Assembly (NCBI RefSeq): GCF_007753095.1
Contig: NZ_CP036348.1
Span: 6,611,411 to 6,675,410, forward strand
Reading direction: 5' to 3'
Origin: Rosistilla carotiformis
Lineage (GTDB): Bacteria > Planctomycetota > Planctomycetia > Pirellulales > Pirellulaceae
DNA: 64,000 bases
Below, one piece after another: positions 52,152 through 61,874 of this stretch. The notes under the pieces were generated by a model. It worked only from the letters and a program-made list of their open reading frames with translations, was not told where the DNA came from and did no database searches. Each line of letters starts with the position of its first letter. Position 1 is the stretch's first letter. The position numbers and the translations under genes are program-made.

Positions 52152-53954
52152 TTAAGCCGTGTCGCGCTGCTTCCCCGCGCGGACCAAAAACTCGGCATCG
52201 GCCAAGATCGGATCGTCCAATTCCAATCGCAGCACCCCTTCGCGTTGCAAGCGGACGATCTCCTGCGAGTGCCGATCGTGAATTTTGCTGCTACACTTCT
52301 GCACCCGCCGATTGCTCTGCGTCATCGTGATCACCAACATCGCGTAGACCGCGGTCGGCATCACCGACAACAAGACGCTGGTTAACAGCATCGCCCATTC
52401 GGGTGCGGGGAATTGATCCAGGTGATCGTGCAGGTCAGTCGCCACCGCGGACGAAGCGCGGAAGTATTTGGAGTACAGCCCCACCACAGGCCCGGCAAAC
52501 AACGCCCAAAAGATCAGCGTGCCGACCAAGCCCAACAACTGAGCCGTCGCACCGCCGATCGCGCCGCGGTCGATCTCTTCTTCCAAGATCTGTTGCGAGG
52601 AATGTTGCAGTTGGTCGATGCCGCGAAGGTGGGCGTGATGCGATTCATTTCCCATCGCCTGCGGTGCCTGGGCATTCAGCGGCCCCAGTTCTTGCTGGAA
52701 CGTACGGATCAACGGCCCCAGACGATCGCGAACCAAAGCGGCTGAACGCTCGCGAACGCCCCCTCGCATCTCCGCTTCCATCGACTGCATCTGTCCGATA
52801 TTCGTCGCCGACGTCCAGGCCGAACTGATCAAACTGGGCAGGCTGCCCGAAAGACTCAACACCAACCGGTCCCAGGCACCATGGGTGAGGTTCAACAATC
52901 CAATCAGCGTCTTGTAAGGAAACCAGATCGCCGCGGTATCGGTCAGCAGCGCCAACCGCAACCGCGAACGGATCCCCGCTCGCAGCGATCCGCCACTGCC
53001 GACGAGACTGTTCGCGACATCGACAGGCAGTCGGTCGGCGGCTTCGTGCAGATGATCGACAGCGCGGACCAGGTAGGGCAGCTCGTCGCTGATCATCTCG
53101 TGCAGCGATTGTCGGAAGCGGCGATCGGCGGCGGCCAGTCGCGCTCGTTGCCGCCGTTCCGCCCCGCCCGCTTCGACCAACCGAGGGCGCAGCGCGTGCC
53201 CGATCGCTTCTCGCGTCGTGCGCGCGATCGTTGCTTCGTCGTCGACCACATCAAAATCATGCACAATCACCGGAGGCAGAATTTCCGACGACGGAGCGGC
53301 GGCGTGGATCGCGGCGCAGTAGGCGTCGATGTCGCTGGAGAGTTTGTCGTCGTGTTGGCGGACGATGTTGATCACCGGCAGCACCAAAGTCCCCTCGCTG
53401 GCGTTGACCAGATCGTGGACCACCTGCGACCGCAATTGATCGCGGCGGACGACAAGGATCTGCACCGATGCCAGCGACAGCGTCTGCTTGGAGATCTCGA
53501 CGACATGCGGATCTTGATCGGTCGCTCCCGGCGTGTCGAGGATCAAATATTCGACCCCCAGCGGAAACATCTTCTCCGCTTCGCAGTGCAGGTACCGTTC
53601 GTAGCGGTCGTTGATATCAGCCGGCGGATAGGGACCGACCCAGGCGATGCGGACCGTCGCTTCGCGGGTTCGATCTCCGCTAGGCAACGCCTGGCGTAAA
53701 TTGGCATCTTCGATGAACTGGCGGACCAACCAAGTTTTCCCCTGACCGGTTGGACCGACCACGCCGACGACGATCGCATCGGGAACGCGGGTCTGCAGAA
53801 TCGCAGCCCGCTGGGCTTCGAAGCGATCGCACAGTTCGAGCACCCGCTCGCCGACCGGGCTGGTCCCCAGCACGCGCGACGCCGCCCGACGAACTCCTGC
53901 GACAAAGCGGTCGGGACGTCCAGAGGTCGGTGCGATTTCGTTGGTTTCGTTCAT
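52152..53954 (-). CDS. Membrane-associated P-loop GTPase
   Basis: 600 residues. The G domain is N-terminal: G1 VVGVVGPTGQGKTWLVRQF at about 65-85, G3 EYLILDTPGATDQDP at about 135-150, and a likely G4 region INIVRQHDDKL (no clear NKxD). The middle, about 250-440, is helical. Two C-terminal membrane segments at about 485-510 (LLGLVGTLIFWALFAGPVVG) and about 535-560 (LLTSVLLSVMPTAVYAMLVI) follow. The layout resembles dynamin-like or Era-like GTPases that work on membranes. The nearby hemX gene lies 252 bases downstream on the same strand. Confidence 0.82.
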   Translation of the reverse strand: MNETNEIAPTSGRPDRFVAGVRRAASRVLGTSPVGERVLELCDRFEAQRAAILQTRVPDAIVVGVVGPTGQGKTWLVRQFIEDANLRQALPSGDRTREATVRIAWVGPYPPADINDRYERYLHCEAEKMFPLGVEYLILDTPGATDQDPHVVEISKQTLSLASVQILVVRRDQLRSQVVHDLVNASEGTLVLPVINIVRQHDDKLSSDIDAYCAAIHAAAPSSEILPPVIVHDFDVVDDEATIARTTREAIGHALRPRLVEAGGAERRQRARLAAADRRFRQSLHEMISDELPYLVRAVDHLHEAADRLPVDVANSLVGSGGSLRAGIRSRLRLALLTDTAAIWFPYKTLIGLLNLTHGAWDRLVLSLSGSLPSLISSAWTSATNIGQMQSMEAEMRGGVRERSAALVRDRLGPLIRTFQQELGPLNAQAPQAMGNESHHAHLRGIDQLQHSSQQILEEEIDRGAIGGATAQLLGLVGTLIFWALFAGPVVGLYSKYFRASSAVATDLHDHLDQFPAPEWAMLLTSVLLSVMPTAVYAMLVITMTQSNRRVQKCSSKIHDRHSQEIVRLQREGVLRLELDDPILADAEFLVRAGKQRDTA

Positions 53955-54410
53955 GAAGCTATTCTAATTTGAAGCCCGAGGCTCAGGACGCCGGAAGGGA
54001 GGAGCGTTCGGTTCACCCGATCTTAAGACGTCGGAGTGTGCAAATGATAACGCATCGCATTCCACTCGCCGACCCATCCTCGGCAGCGGCAACGCCCCAC
54101 CGAACGGAGCAAAAATCCCGCAGGGATTCAAAATGGTAGCCGGGGGTTGCCGCAAAGCGGCGCCCCTCGGAACGCGTCGCCCCAACACATCCAAACGCTC
54201 CCGAAGGGATCGCAGACGGTAGACGGGACTGCACCGTGTTGTAGCCCAGGAACGTGTCGCGATGGCGGCTAGATCACAAACGGTAAGAACCTTTAAAGGC
54301 TACCGCTGCGGAGATGCCGGTCGTGGGCCAGCGGATATCGCTTTGCCGGGCATATCGCACTTTGGACAAGTGGATTTGCCTTGGTCTCGCAAACCGCTGC
54401 CGCGCGAAGA
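53955..54410. repeat. Gene-free region with short hairpin repeats
   Basis: 456 bases without a gene. Three small palindromes with 3-base loops lie close together: AATCCC-GCA-GGGATT at 54114-54128, GCCGC-AAA-GCGGC at 54149-54161, and TCCC-GAA-GGGA at 54199-54209. The style (short GC-rich stems, purine triloops) resembles the hairpin cluster at 61784-62107, though the sequences are different. It is probably a dispersed intergenic repeat relic. Confidence 0.55.
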
Positions 54411-56246
54411 CTAGGATGTTGGCGAACTATCAGCGTCTGCCGAATCCTGATCTTTGTTCTTCAGCCGAACGAGAAGATACTGCTCCGTTTTGCCGTCCCC
54501 GATGTGAACCAAAGCGGGAGCTTCGTCTTTCGTCAAGTTGTAAAGTCCGGTCTCGATTAAGTTCGATTGATTGTCGCCAACTGTAAATGCAACCTGTTGA
54601 GTTTTCTTGTCGACGGCACCTTGGATCACCATCGTTTTACCGGTCTTGGTGTCGGTGTAGTTCCCGCGAATCACACCTTGCTTATTCACCGCCAGTTGGA
54701 TCGTAACGATCGCGTTTGTTTGACGATTCTTGGTCAACGCGAACACTCCCAGTGGCAACCAGTCGCCGTCGGACGGAGCCTTGGCTGTGGCACCCGACTT
54801 CGCCAACTCGGTTGCCTGCGCGTAATACTGCTCGGTCGTTCCAGCGTCCTGGCCATCGACATACACATTGTTGTTTTCGTAGGTGATGTTGTTGCCGTAG
54901 TCGTAATACATCGGTGTCGTTGGATAGTAATCCATCCACGCGCCGACGGACGCCCAAGAGGCCGCTCGCCAAGCGGCGCCGGTAGCCCATCCTGCCGCGA
55001 ACCAGGCTCCGGGATGATCGGTATACCATCGTCCGCCGTAGATGTCCCAGTGGTTGTAATTGGTGCGAACTCCGACCGCTGTCGTGTAGCGATTCGATGG
55101 GGTGACTCGTGCAAATCCTGCTGCGGCACCGGCGGGGCCGGCGACGACTCCCCGCGCTGCGGCACCGCCGTTGGGACCTCGCACCGCACTGCCTGCGGCA
55201 ACTCTTCCGTTGGGTCCAACCGCAGCGCCCCGCGCTGCCGCTCCGCCGTCGGGGCCTCGTGCCGCACTGCCGGCTGCAACTCCTCCATTGGGTCCAACCG
55301 CAGCGCCTCGCGCTGCCGCACCGCCGTCGGGGCCTCGCGCCGCGCTGCCTGCTGCAACTCCTCCATTGGGTCCAACTGCAGCGCCACGCGCCGCCGCTCC
55401 ACCGTCAGCACCTCGCACTCCACCCGCTGTGGCGACGCCGCCATCGGGCCCTACACCTACGGCGCGGCCTGCCGTATTGCCTTGTGGCCCCGTCACCGCG
55501 ACACCTGCTGCGTTGCCTCCCCGCGGCCCTTCCGCCGTACCGTGATTAACGTCAAAGTTGTCACCGCGGTTTCCGCTTAGGCTGTGTAGACCGTCGTCGG
55601 ATGGAAGGCCAAGAAATCCACTGAGTTGGTTTCGAGTTGGCGCGGAGAATCGATTGCTCCCAGCGTCTTGCCCTCCAGCACCGAGGCCACCCAAGCCACT
55701 CGCACCGCGACCTAATCCTGATCCGCCAAGCCCATCAGCCCCTAGACCACCGCCGCCAAGCCCGCTTCCACCTAGTCCGCCGCGCCCCAGTCCACTGCCG
55801 CCCAGTCCACTGCCGCCCAGTCCACTACCGCCAAGCCCATCAGCACCTAGTCCGCCGCGACCCAGTCCACTACCACCCAGTCCACTACCACCAAGTCCAC
55901 TACCACCAAGTCCACTACCACCAAGTCCGCTACCACCAAGTCCACTACCACCAAGTCCACTACCACCAAGTCCACTACCACCAAGTCCACTACCACCAAG
56001 TCCGCTGCCACCAAGACCACCTCCAGCATGTCCGCCGCCAAAGCCAGCACCACCGCCGAAGCCGCCGCCACCGAAACCCGCACCTCCATGTCCACCGCCG
56101 CCAAAGCCACCGCCGCCACCTCCGAAGCCGCCCCCATGCCCTCCGCCAAAGCCACCGCCGCCTCGGCCGCGCCCCAAGCAGTCAGCCAGTGGCAATGAGA
56201 ACATCAAACTTATCGTCAGCAGGGTAAGGAGCGGCTGTTGGTACAT
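54411..56246 (-). CDS. Glycine-rich repeat surface protein (mu-protocadherin-like annotation)
   Basis: 611 residues from the ATG at 56246, chosen for its signal peptide ([20 protein letters not shown], then ADC) and AGAGAT upstream. Residues about 22-85 are GGGFGG-rich, then about 85-190 contain tandem five-residue units GLGGS. Residues about 230-390 have longer repeats of [20 protein letters not shown] type. The last about 200 residues are an ordered domain ([24 protein letters not shown]-like [38 protein letters not shown]) similar to planctomycete proteins often labelled 'mu-protocadherin'. It is probably an exported matrix or adhesive protein. It is 47 bases downstream of the SnoaL-like gene. 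Confidence 0.83.
   Translation of the reverse strand: MYQQPLLTLLTISLMFSLPLADCLGRGRGGGGFGGGHGGGFGGGGGGFGGGGHGGAGFGGGGFGGGAGFGGGHAGGGLGGSGLGGSGLGGSGLGGSGLGGSGLGGSGLGGSGLGGSGLGGSGLGGSGLGRGGLGADGLGGSGLGGSGLGGSGLGRGGLGGSGLGGGGLGADGLGGSGLGRGASGLGGLGAGGQDAGSNRFSAPTRNQLSGFLGLPSDDGLHSLSGNRGDNFDVNHGTAEGPRGGNAAGVAVTGPQGNTAGRAVGVGPDGGVATAGGVRGADGGAAARGAAVGPNGGVAAGSAARGPDGGAAARGAAVGPNGGVAAGSAARGPDGGAAARGAAVGPNGRVAAGSAVRGPNGGAAARGVVAGPAGAAAGFARVTPSNRYTTAVGVRTNYNHWDIYGGRWYTDHPGAWFAAGWATGAAWRAASWASVGAWMDYYPTTPMYYDYGNNITYENNNVYVDGQDAGTTEQYYAQATELAKSGATAKAPSDGDWLPLGVFALTKNRQTNAIVTIQLAVNKQGVIRGNYTDTKTGKTMVIQGAVDKKTQQVAFTVGDNQSNLIETGLYNLTKDEAPALVHIGDGKTEQYLLVRLKNKDQDSADADSSPTS
55861..56010. repeat. 15-bp tandem repeat inside the glycine-rich gene
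   Basis: About ten nearly perfect copies of a 15-bp unit (plus strand CCAAGTCCACTACCA) encode the Gly-Leu-Gly-Gly-Ser units on the minus strand. Single A/G changes mark a few units. Being a multiple of three, copy-number change keeps the frame, which would make the array length-variable between strains. Confidence 0.85.
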
Positions 56247-56293
56247 GGGGATCTCTTTGATAGGCGAAGGTATATTCAGCATCTACGGGATAT

Positions 56294-57256
56294 TTAGCGT
56301 TCGGTCGGTTGGCTTGCGGCCGGTGGCGATTGGCGTTTGATGACCACCTCGTCGGTGTCGGGGATCGCGACGCCGCCGAGCGTACGTTGAATCGATTGCC
56401 AGACGCATGCGTTGTCGTCGAGCCGTGCGATTCGGATGAGCGACGTCGTTGGTGTTCCGTCGCCGGTCATTCCGATCATCTCGGCTGTCCATCCACGTTC
56501 ATTCGGTGACCAGAGCCCCGAAGCATGGCCGCCATCGGGACTAAAGCTCCATGACTGCACACGTCCTTGAACCGGATTCCAGCCGATCAATTGCACTCCC
56601 GAGGTCTTTGTGCCATCGGCATGCGTGGTCGTGTAGGTGCGTTGGACGAAGCTTTTGTCGGCCACCCAGCTGTAGACCGATTCAGACTGATTTCCATGCT
56701 CTTCAGCGACCCAGGCACCAATCAGCCATTCGAAGTCAGCCATGCTTTGGCGAGTGATCGGCGTCTCGATCCACGTTTCTCGCACCGACGCCATCAACCA
56801 CTTTCCATCGACCTTGGTGTGAACCGCTGTGTATTTGCTGACACCGGGAGCCCCCTGGGGAAGCGGAGCAACAATTGCGCGTCCATCTTCGATTGCGATG
56901 CTGTCGCTAAGAAACCGCAACGAGTCGATTGCGATTTGGATTTTCACATTGGGGTTCGCGGCAAAGAACTCGGAGTAGTCTTGCTCGATCGCTTCGCGTC
57001 CAACCATCTGCCGGTCGCTGGCATCGATATACTCACCCTCCTCGGTCCAAAACGCCGCGATCGCTTGGGCGTCCGCCTTGTTGAAGGCGGCCACAAACGC
57101 TTCGGATTCGGCGCGAATCGCGGCCTCCGAGGGAGTCGGCGGCGCTGCCGATTTCTGACCCGTCGGAGCGATCGCTGGCTGCTGGGCAAAGCCTGCGGGT
57201 GAGTGGGTAGCACCCAGCATCGCAACCACGATGAAGGTCAGAAATCTGTGATTCAT
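56294..57256 (-). CDS. Secreted SgcJ/EcaC-like (SnoaL fold) protein
   Basis: 320 residues with a signal peptide ([20 protein letters not shown], ending GFAQ). Residues about 42-165 are a SnoaL/DUF4440-type cone fold: [40 protein letters not shown], and the closing [20 protein letters not shown]. Residues about 170-310 form a second domain ([32 protein letters not shown]) of the type that follows SgcJ domains in planctomycetes. No catalytic residue can be named. It is followed 47 bases later by the glycine-rich protein gene. Confidence 0.85.
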   Translation of the reverse strand: MNHRFLTFIVVAMLGATHSPAGFAQQPAIAPTGQKSAAPPTPSEAAIRAESEAFVAAFNKADAQAIAAFWTEEGEYIDASDRQMVGREAIEQDYSEFFAANPNVKIQIAIDSLRFLSDSIAIEDGRAIVAPLPQGAPGVSKYTAVHTKVDGKWLMASVRETWIETPITRQSMADFEWLIGAWVAEEHGNQSESVYSWVADKSFVQRTYTTTHADGTKTSGVQLIGWNPVQGRVQSWSFSPDGGHASGLWSPNERGWTAEMIGMTGDGTPTTSLIRIARLDDNACVWQSIQRTLGGVAIPDTDEVVIKRQSPPAASQPTER

Positions 57257-57761
57257 GATGTTGTCCTCGTTGTTTCAACGTTGGCATTCCGACATCGGAT
57301 TCGAAACCAATCGCAATTTAGGGTACGCAGTACCATTGTTCCACTATTTGGGGATAAAATTAACGCGCCTCACATTTGCGGCACGTCGCCCTCTCAAGAC
57401 GTAGCGACGCGAATGCGCCCCCATCGGCAGCATTGGTGACTCCGGGCTGGTCGTTTCCAATGTTGGTGCTTCAACATGCGAACACCGGTAAGCTTAGGCT
57501 GCTCAGCATCAAGTGGAGGCTGGGGTAAACCTTGTCTCGTGCCCCTCGTTTGCATCGGCGCACCTCGCAACTCGAATCGCTACAACCCGCCAGAGGCCTG
57601 TCGCTGGGTGGGGACGTAATGATCGCGACGAATGCGTTGGAAGCTTCTGCTCGCTATAAACTTGTTCGTTGGTTAGATTAACAGGCTCGACGTGGGAGCC
57701 ATCGGAAAATACGGATCGGCCGAGCACGCGAAGCTATTCTTCCATCGTTAGGAGCGGAACA
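57257..57761. other. Divergent intergenic region before the exporter operon
   Basis: 505 bases if the downstream gene starts at 57762. No convincing gene is seen. A frame on the plus strand is open from a TTG at 57669, but its residues before 57762 do not look like part of a membrane protein. The promoter of the DUF3302-HlyD-NodT genes must be here. Confidence 0.5.
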
Positions 57762-58115
57762 ATCGACGTCTTCGACATATTTGCCTTTGCTGTATTTGGC
57801 GTGCTGCTAGCGGCGGTTGTGATCGTTGTGGTCACCCTGGGACAGCTGCCGGGCCAGATCGCCAAGCAACGCAATCATCCTCAGGCCGCGGCGATCAATG
57901 TCGCGAGTTGGCTGGGCGTTGCTACGCTCGGCATTCTCTGGCCGTTCGCCATGATCTGGGCGTATCTGAAACCGTTTTCCGCAGCAGCTAACGGAGCGAA
58001 TTCCGATCGGGAATCGCAATCGTCCGCCAGCGGCGACGGGCAAGCTCAGCTTGCAAAAATGCAGACGCAGGTCGATTCCTTGCAAGCTGCTCTCAATAAA
58101 CTCACCGCCAAGTAG
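57762..58115 (+). CDS. DUF3302 small membrane protein (start uncertain, possibly AUC)
   Basis: 117 residues if started at 57762. The sequence IDVFDIFAFAVFGVLLAAVV, LPGQIAKQRNHPQAAAINVA and GILWPFAMIWAYLKP matches the DUF3302 family (E. coli YiaW/YibI), which normally begins M-D-x-F-D-I-F. Here the methionine position is ATC. AGGAG (57750-57754) lies 7 bases before this ATC. The only other in-frame start is a TTG at 57669, giving a 31-residue non-family leader. Two membrane helices and a C-terminal coiled segment are visible. It precedes the HlyD-like gene by 11 bases, as yiaW precedes yiaV. Confidence 0.8.
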   Translation: MDVFDIFAFAVFGVLLAAVVIVVVTLGQLPGQIAKQRNHPQAAAINVASWLGVATLGILWPFAMIWAYLKPFSAAANGANSDRESQSSASGDGQAQLAKMQTQVDSLQAALNKLTAK

Positions 58116-58126
58116 GATATGACGCC

Positions 58127-59500
58127 GTGATTGCTTTTATGTTGACGATCTACGTGGCGGTAGTGGTCCTGCTTTTTAAGATGAAGTTGGTCAAACCGAA
58201 TCCCTATCCAATCGCCTTGATTTTGGTGGCGGGGATTTTTGTGATCGGTGGGCCAGCGGTCGCCTGGACTTTGTCCGCTCCGGTGAGTCCGCGCGTCGTC
58301 ACGACGCAATACGTTGTCCAGCTGGTCCCTTATGTGAAGGGGCAAGTTGCGAAGGTGCATGCCCAAGCCAACGTGCCGATGAAGAAGGGCGACCTGCTGC
58401 TGGAGATTAATCCGACGCCTTATCAGAACGCGCTCGACCAAGCCACGGCGCAGCTGCAGGCATCCCGCGAGGGACTCAAACAAGCCGAGGCGGGCGTGGA
58501 CGTCGCCAAGGCGAGTGTGGCAAGCGCGGCGGCTGGCGTGCAGCAAGCCACTGCGGCCGTCGGCCAATCGAAGGCTGTAGTTTCCAACGCGTTGGCGAGT
58601 ATCAAACGAGCCAAAGCGGGCATCGCCAGCGCGGAAGCGGGAGTCACCAAGGCCAAGGCGGCTGACGATTTGGCGAAGACCGAAGAACAGATCGCCGTGA
58701 ACCTGCAGAAGACCGACGCCGGAGCGATCAGCGCGCTCCGCGTGACTCAGTCGGTGCAGAGTCGTCAAGCAGCGGACGCAGCCTTGCAAGCTGCGGAAAC
58801 CGGAGTCAACGAGGCTCAAGCGGCACTGCTGCAAGCCGAAGCAGGACTCAGCCAATCCCAAGCGGCCGAACAACAAGCGGCAGCCGGACTGGTCGCCGCT
58901 CAAGCCGTCCAACAGCAGGCGGACGCTTCGGAAAGTCAGGCGATGTTGGGCGTGAAGATCGCCGCAAGCAAGGTTCAAGCCGCCGAGGCGCAGGTCAGCG
59001 ACGCCCAGTTTAATTTGGGGCAATGCAAAATGTTGGCCCCTGCGGATGGTTATGTTGTGAACTGGACGGTGCAGGAGGGGACGATGTTGGTCCCGGTGCC
59101 GTTGGCGGCTGCCGGAACGTTCATCAACACCGAACAAACGTTTATCGTCGCTTCGTATCCACAAAACTGGTTGATGAACGTCGAGAGCGGGGATGATGTG
59201 GAATTGGTTCTGAATCCCTTCCCCGGCCGACTATTTAAAGGCAAAGTGGACCAAGTGATTCCGGCGACGGGCGAAGGCCAGTTTGACCCCAGCAAATCGG
59301 TTCCGCTTGCTTCGCAGGTTGGCTCTCATGGCTTCTTGGCTGTGAAAATCCTGTTGGATCAGGACCAAACGATCCCCAGTCTGCCGCTTGGTGCTGGTGG
59401 GACGGTGGCCATTTATACCGATCATGGCAAGCCGGTTCACATCATCTCCAAGGTCGCCATCCGCATGCAGAAGTGGCTTCTGTACATCATCCCAAGTTAA
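58127..59500 (+). CDS. HlyD/YibH-like membrane fusion protein
   Basis: 457 residues from a GTG with AGGA upstream. Two N-terminal membrane helices (MLTIYVAVVVLLFKMKLVKP; IALILVAGIFVIGGPAVAW) differ from ordinary HlyD, which has one, and match YiaV/YibH. The lipoyl half-motifs are VVQLVPYVKGQVAKVHAQAN and FNLGQCKMLAPADGYVVNWT. Between them is an alanine-rich coiled coil of about 190 residues. It should bridge the inner membrane to the TolC-like channel encoded 250 bases downstream. It is coupled to the DUF3302 gene. Confidence 0.9.
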   Translation: MIAFMLTIYVAVVVLLFKMKLVKPNPYPIALILVAGIFVIGGPAVAWTLSAPVSPRVVTTQYVVQLVPYVKGQVAKVHAQANVPMKKGDLLLEINPTPYQNALDQATAQLQASREGLKQAEAGVDVAKASVASAAAGVQQATAAVGQSKAVVSNALASIKRAKAGIASAEAGVTKAKAADDLAKTEEQIAVNLQKTDAGAISALRVTQSVQSRQAADAALQAAETGVNEAQAALLQAEAGLSQSQAAEQQAAAGLVAAQAVQQQADASESQAMLGVKIAASKVQAAEAQVSDAQFNLGQCKMLAPADGYVVNWTVQEGTMLVPVPLAAAGTFINTEQTFIVASYPQNWLMNVESGDDVELVLNPFPGRLFKGKVDQVIPATGEGQFDPSKSVPLASQVGSHGFLAVKILLDQDQTIPSLPLGAGGTVAIYTDHGKPVHIISKVAIRMQKWLLYIIPS

Positions 59501-59751
59501 CGCAAGGTTCTCAAAACTGGGCTTGTCCTGCGCGGTTAAGCGGGTTCTGCGGCGGCAAACTTTTCCTAGCTCATCAGCCGCTGGTGCGTTGCGTAGTTCT
59601 GGAGTATCGGTCTCAACCAGACCAAGACAAGCAACCGATACGACCATCGAAGGTGGAACCGTAAAACGGGGCAGACCTGTATAACTGGGATGACCCGTCG
59701 CGTGCTTCGCACGGTGCGGAGCTGACCGTGTTGGTGCGCAATGGATTCGCG

Positions 59752-61341
59752 ATGAACGCTTTAACGTCACGCTCCTGTTTCAGGATGATGCTGGATCGCC
59801 GGTCGCTGCCCCAGTCTTTGGTGGTCGTTTGTGCTATCGGTTTGACGCTCTTGAGCGGTTGTTCGACGCCGCTGCGAGAATTTGTCGACAACGGTTTCAA
59901 AGTTGGCCCGGATTACCGTCGCCCGCCGGTCCCGTTGGCAAACCAATGGATCGACAGCAACCATGAAGGCGTTAACACCAGCTCGGTGAACTACAGCGAT
60001 TGGTGGACGGTTTTCGAAGATCCTGTTCTCGATGGATTGATCGTTACCGCGTACCAACAGAACGTTAACCTGCGAGTCGCCGCAACGCGTGTGCTCGAGG
60101 CCCGCGCCCAAAAAGGGATCGCCGTTGGCAGCCTGTTTCCACAGAGCCAGTCGATCGACGGATCATTCACTCGTTCTCAGCTGAGTAAGAATGTTGCCGT
60201 GCCATCTCCGGTGAGCCACTTCAGCACCTGGAGCGCCACGTTTGGCGCGTCGTGGGAAATTGATTTCTGGGGCAAGATCCGTCGCATCGTTGAATCGACC
60301 GATGACGTCGTCGATGCCTCGGTCGATGATTACGACAACGTGATGGTGACGCTGATCGGCGACGTCGCGTCGACCTACGTAACCTACCGAATCCTGCAGC
60401 AGCAACTGTTGTATGTGCAGCAGAACATCACGCTGCAAGAATCGACGCTCAAGATTGCCACCGAACGATGGAAGTCGGGGCAGACCAACGAACTAGGCAC
60501 GGTCCAGGCCAACTCGCTGCTGGAACAATTGCGAGCGACGCAACCGACCATCGAGACGGGGATTCGCGTTTCGCAAAACCAGCTTTGTCTGTTGCTCGGC
60601 ATGCCGCCAACCGATCTGGCAGAGATGCTCGGCACGGCTCCTATCCCGGAATCGCCCCCCGAAGTGCTCGTCGGCATCCCCGCCGATCTGATTCGCCGCC
60701 GGCCTGACCTTCGCGCAGCAGAGCGATACATCGCGGCTCAGAATGCGCAGATCGGTGTCGCGGAAGCTGATTTCTATCCTCAGTTTTTCATCAGCGGCGA
60801 CATCGGTTACCAAGCCAAGGATCTCGACCTCCTGTTTGGTCCGCGCAGTGGTATCGGCCAGATTACTCCGGGCTTCAGTTGGAATGTGCTGAACTACGGA
60901 CGGATCGTGAACAACGTCCGACTGCAGGAATTCAAGACGCAAGAATTGGTCGCTGTCTACCAACAGAAAGTTCTGGTAGCGGCGAGGGAGGTGGAGAATG
61001 GCATCATCGATTACGTCAACTCGAAGGTGACCGCTGAGCGTCTCGAGGCGAGTGTCGCGGCAGCCGAACGCGCCGTGAAGTTGGCCACCGATCAATTTAA
61101 TGCAGGTGTCATCGATTTCACCTCGGTCTTCGTCGCGGAACAGTTTTTGGTTCAGCAACAGAACCTGTTAGCCCAGGCTCAGGGAGATGTCGCTCTGGCG
61201 TTGATCACTGTCTATCGATCGCTCGGCGGCGGTTGGCAGTTGCGATTGTCCGACCCTGCGATTGTGACCGTGGGAATGATTGAAACGGTGCCGGCGACTT
61301 CCGTTGTGGTAGAAGCTCCCGAGCTTATAACGACAGAATAG
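59752..61341 (+). CDS. TolC/NodT-type outer-membrane efflux lipoprotein
   Basis: 529 residues from the ATG at 59752; ATGs at 59785/59788 would give a tighter lipoprotein signal and are equally possible. The lipobox is TLLSGCS. Then the NodT features: VGPDYRRPPVPLANQW, WWTVFEDPVLDGLIVTAYQQ, NVNLRVAATRVLEARAQKGI, and IPADLIRRRPDLRAAERYIA, AQNAQIGVAEADFYPQFFIS in the second half. It makes the trimeric outer-membrane channel of a tripartite exporter. No inner-membrane pump gene (RND, ABC or MFS) is in the cluster; DUF3302 plus the HlyD-like protein are the only inner-membrane parts. Confidence 0.94.
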   Translation: MNALTSRSCFRMMLDRRSLPQSLVVVCAIGLTLLSGCSTPLREFVDNGFKVGPDYRRPPVPLANQWIDSNHEGVNTSSVNYSDWWTVFEDPVLDGLIVTAYQQNVNLRVAATRVLEARAQKGIAVGSLFPQSQSIDGSFTRSQLSKNVAVPSPVSHFSTWSATFGASWEIDFWGKIRRIVESTDDVVDASVDDYDNVMVTLIGDVASTYVTYRILQQQLLYVQQNITLQESTLKIATERWKSGQTNELGTVQANSLLEQLRATQPTIETGIRVSQNQLCLLLGMPPTDLAEMLGTAPIPESPPEVLVGIPADLIRRRPDLRAAERYIAAQNAQIGVAEADFYPQFFISGDIGYQAKDLDLLFGPRSGIGQITPGFSWNVLNYGRIVNNVRLQEFKTQELVAVYQQKVLVAAREVENGIIDYVNSKVTAERLEASVAAAERAVKLATDQFNAGVIDFTSVFVAEQFLVQQQNLLAQAQGDVALALITVYRSLGGGWQLRLSDPAIVTVGMIETVPATSVVVEAPELITTE

Positions 61342-61353
61342 GAAACAGATTCG

Positions 61354-61734
61354 ATGACAAAAACTTTGGTTTGTCTGCTCGGTTTTCTGGCCGCGTGGAG
61401 CGTCGGAAACTTGGCCGTTGCACAACAGCCGCCGCACGCGCCGGCCGGTTCTCACGCCCTGCCTTGTGATTCACTTGCAGGGACAGCGTGCGATTGCCGG
61501 ACCAACGGCGACGCATGCTCGGGCAACTGCTTTCCGCCCAACTGCTGCTGCGATGACTACACTCCTCGTCCCTACCCTCGCGCTTGTTTCCCCGCCTATC
61601 CGTCGTGGTACAAGTGTGTTCCGGCGGGCGATGTCGCTTGTTGTCCGCAGGCCTGCGAAACCGAAAAGAAACGCACCTGGTGGTTTCTACCCACGTGCCA
61701 TGCTCTAAAAGAAGCCCTCTGGCTCGCTCCGTAA
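61354..61734 (+). CDS. Small Cys-rich exported protein
   Basis: 126 residues, 12 bases after the NodT stop, so co-transcribed. Signal peptide MTKTLVCLLGFLAAWSVGNL, ending AVAQ. The mature part has about 17 cysteines (CDSLAGTACDCRTNGDACSG; CFPPNCCCDDY) and many Pro/Tyr, then a Trp-rich end (KKRTWWFLPTCHALKEALWL). No family is recognised. It could be a disulfide-knotted envelope protein, a metal binder or the exporter's cargo; only proximity supports this. Confidence 0.75.
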   Translation: MTKTLVCLLGFLAAWSVGNLAVAQQPPHAPAGSHALPCDSLAGTACDCRTNGDACSGNCFPPNCCCDDYTPRPYPRACFPAYPSWYKCVPAGDVACCPQACETEKKRTWWFLPTCHALKEALWLAP

Positions 61735-61783
61735 CGCATGCAAACGCCGTCCGTCGGGCGCACCCGCAGCTCGCAACCTGCCT

Positions 61784-61828
61784 GAGGAGCGAAGCTCCGA
61801 TCCTTTGCATAGCCCAGGTCAAGCGAAG
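61784..61828 (+). repeat. Hairpin repeat family, partial copy C
   Basis: 45 bases starting GAGGAGCGAAGCTCCGATCC and running through TTTGCATAGCCCAGGTCAAG. The same 45 bases follow at the end of copy B (63575-63619), and the first 27 at the end of copy A. It contains the small palindrome GGAGC-GAA-GCTCC. Confidence 0.8.
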
Positions 61829-61874
61829 TGCAGGCCTGGGTAACGCGTCCTCCACGCTAAAACCACCACCGTAG

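Noticed and set aside
55558-56340. Plus-strand frame encoding a Pro-rich PPSPL repeat protein
   Set aside because: It is the exact antisense of the GLGGS tandem repeat. The minus frame has a signal peptide, ribosome site and an ordered C-terminal domain; the plus frame has none.
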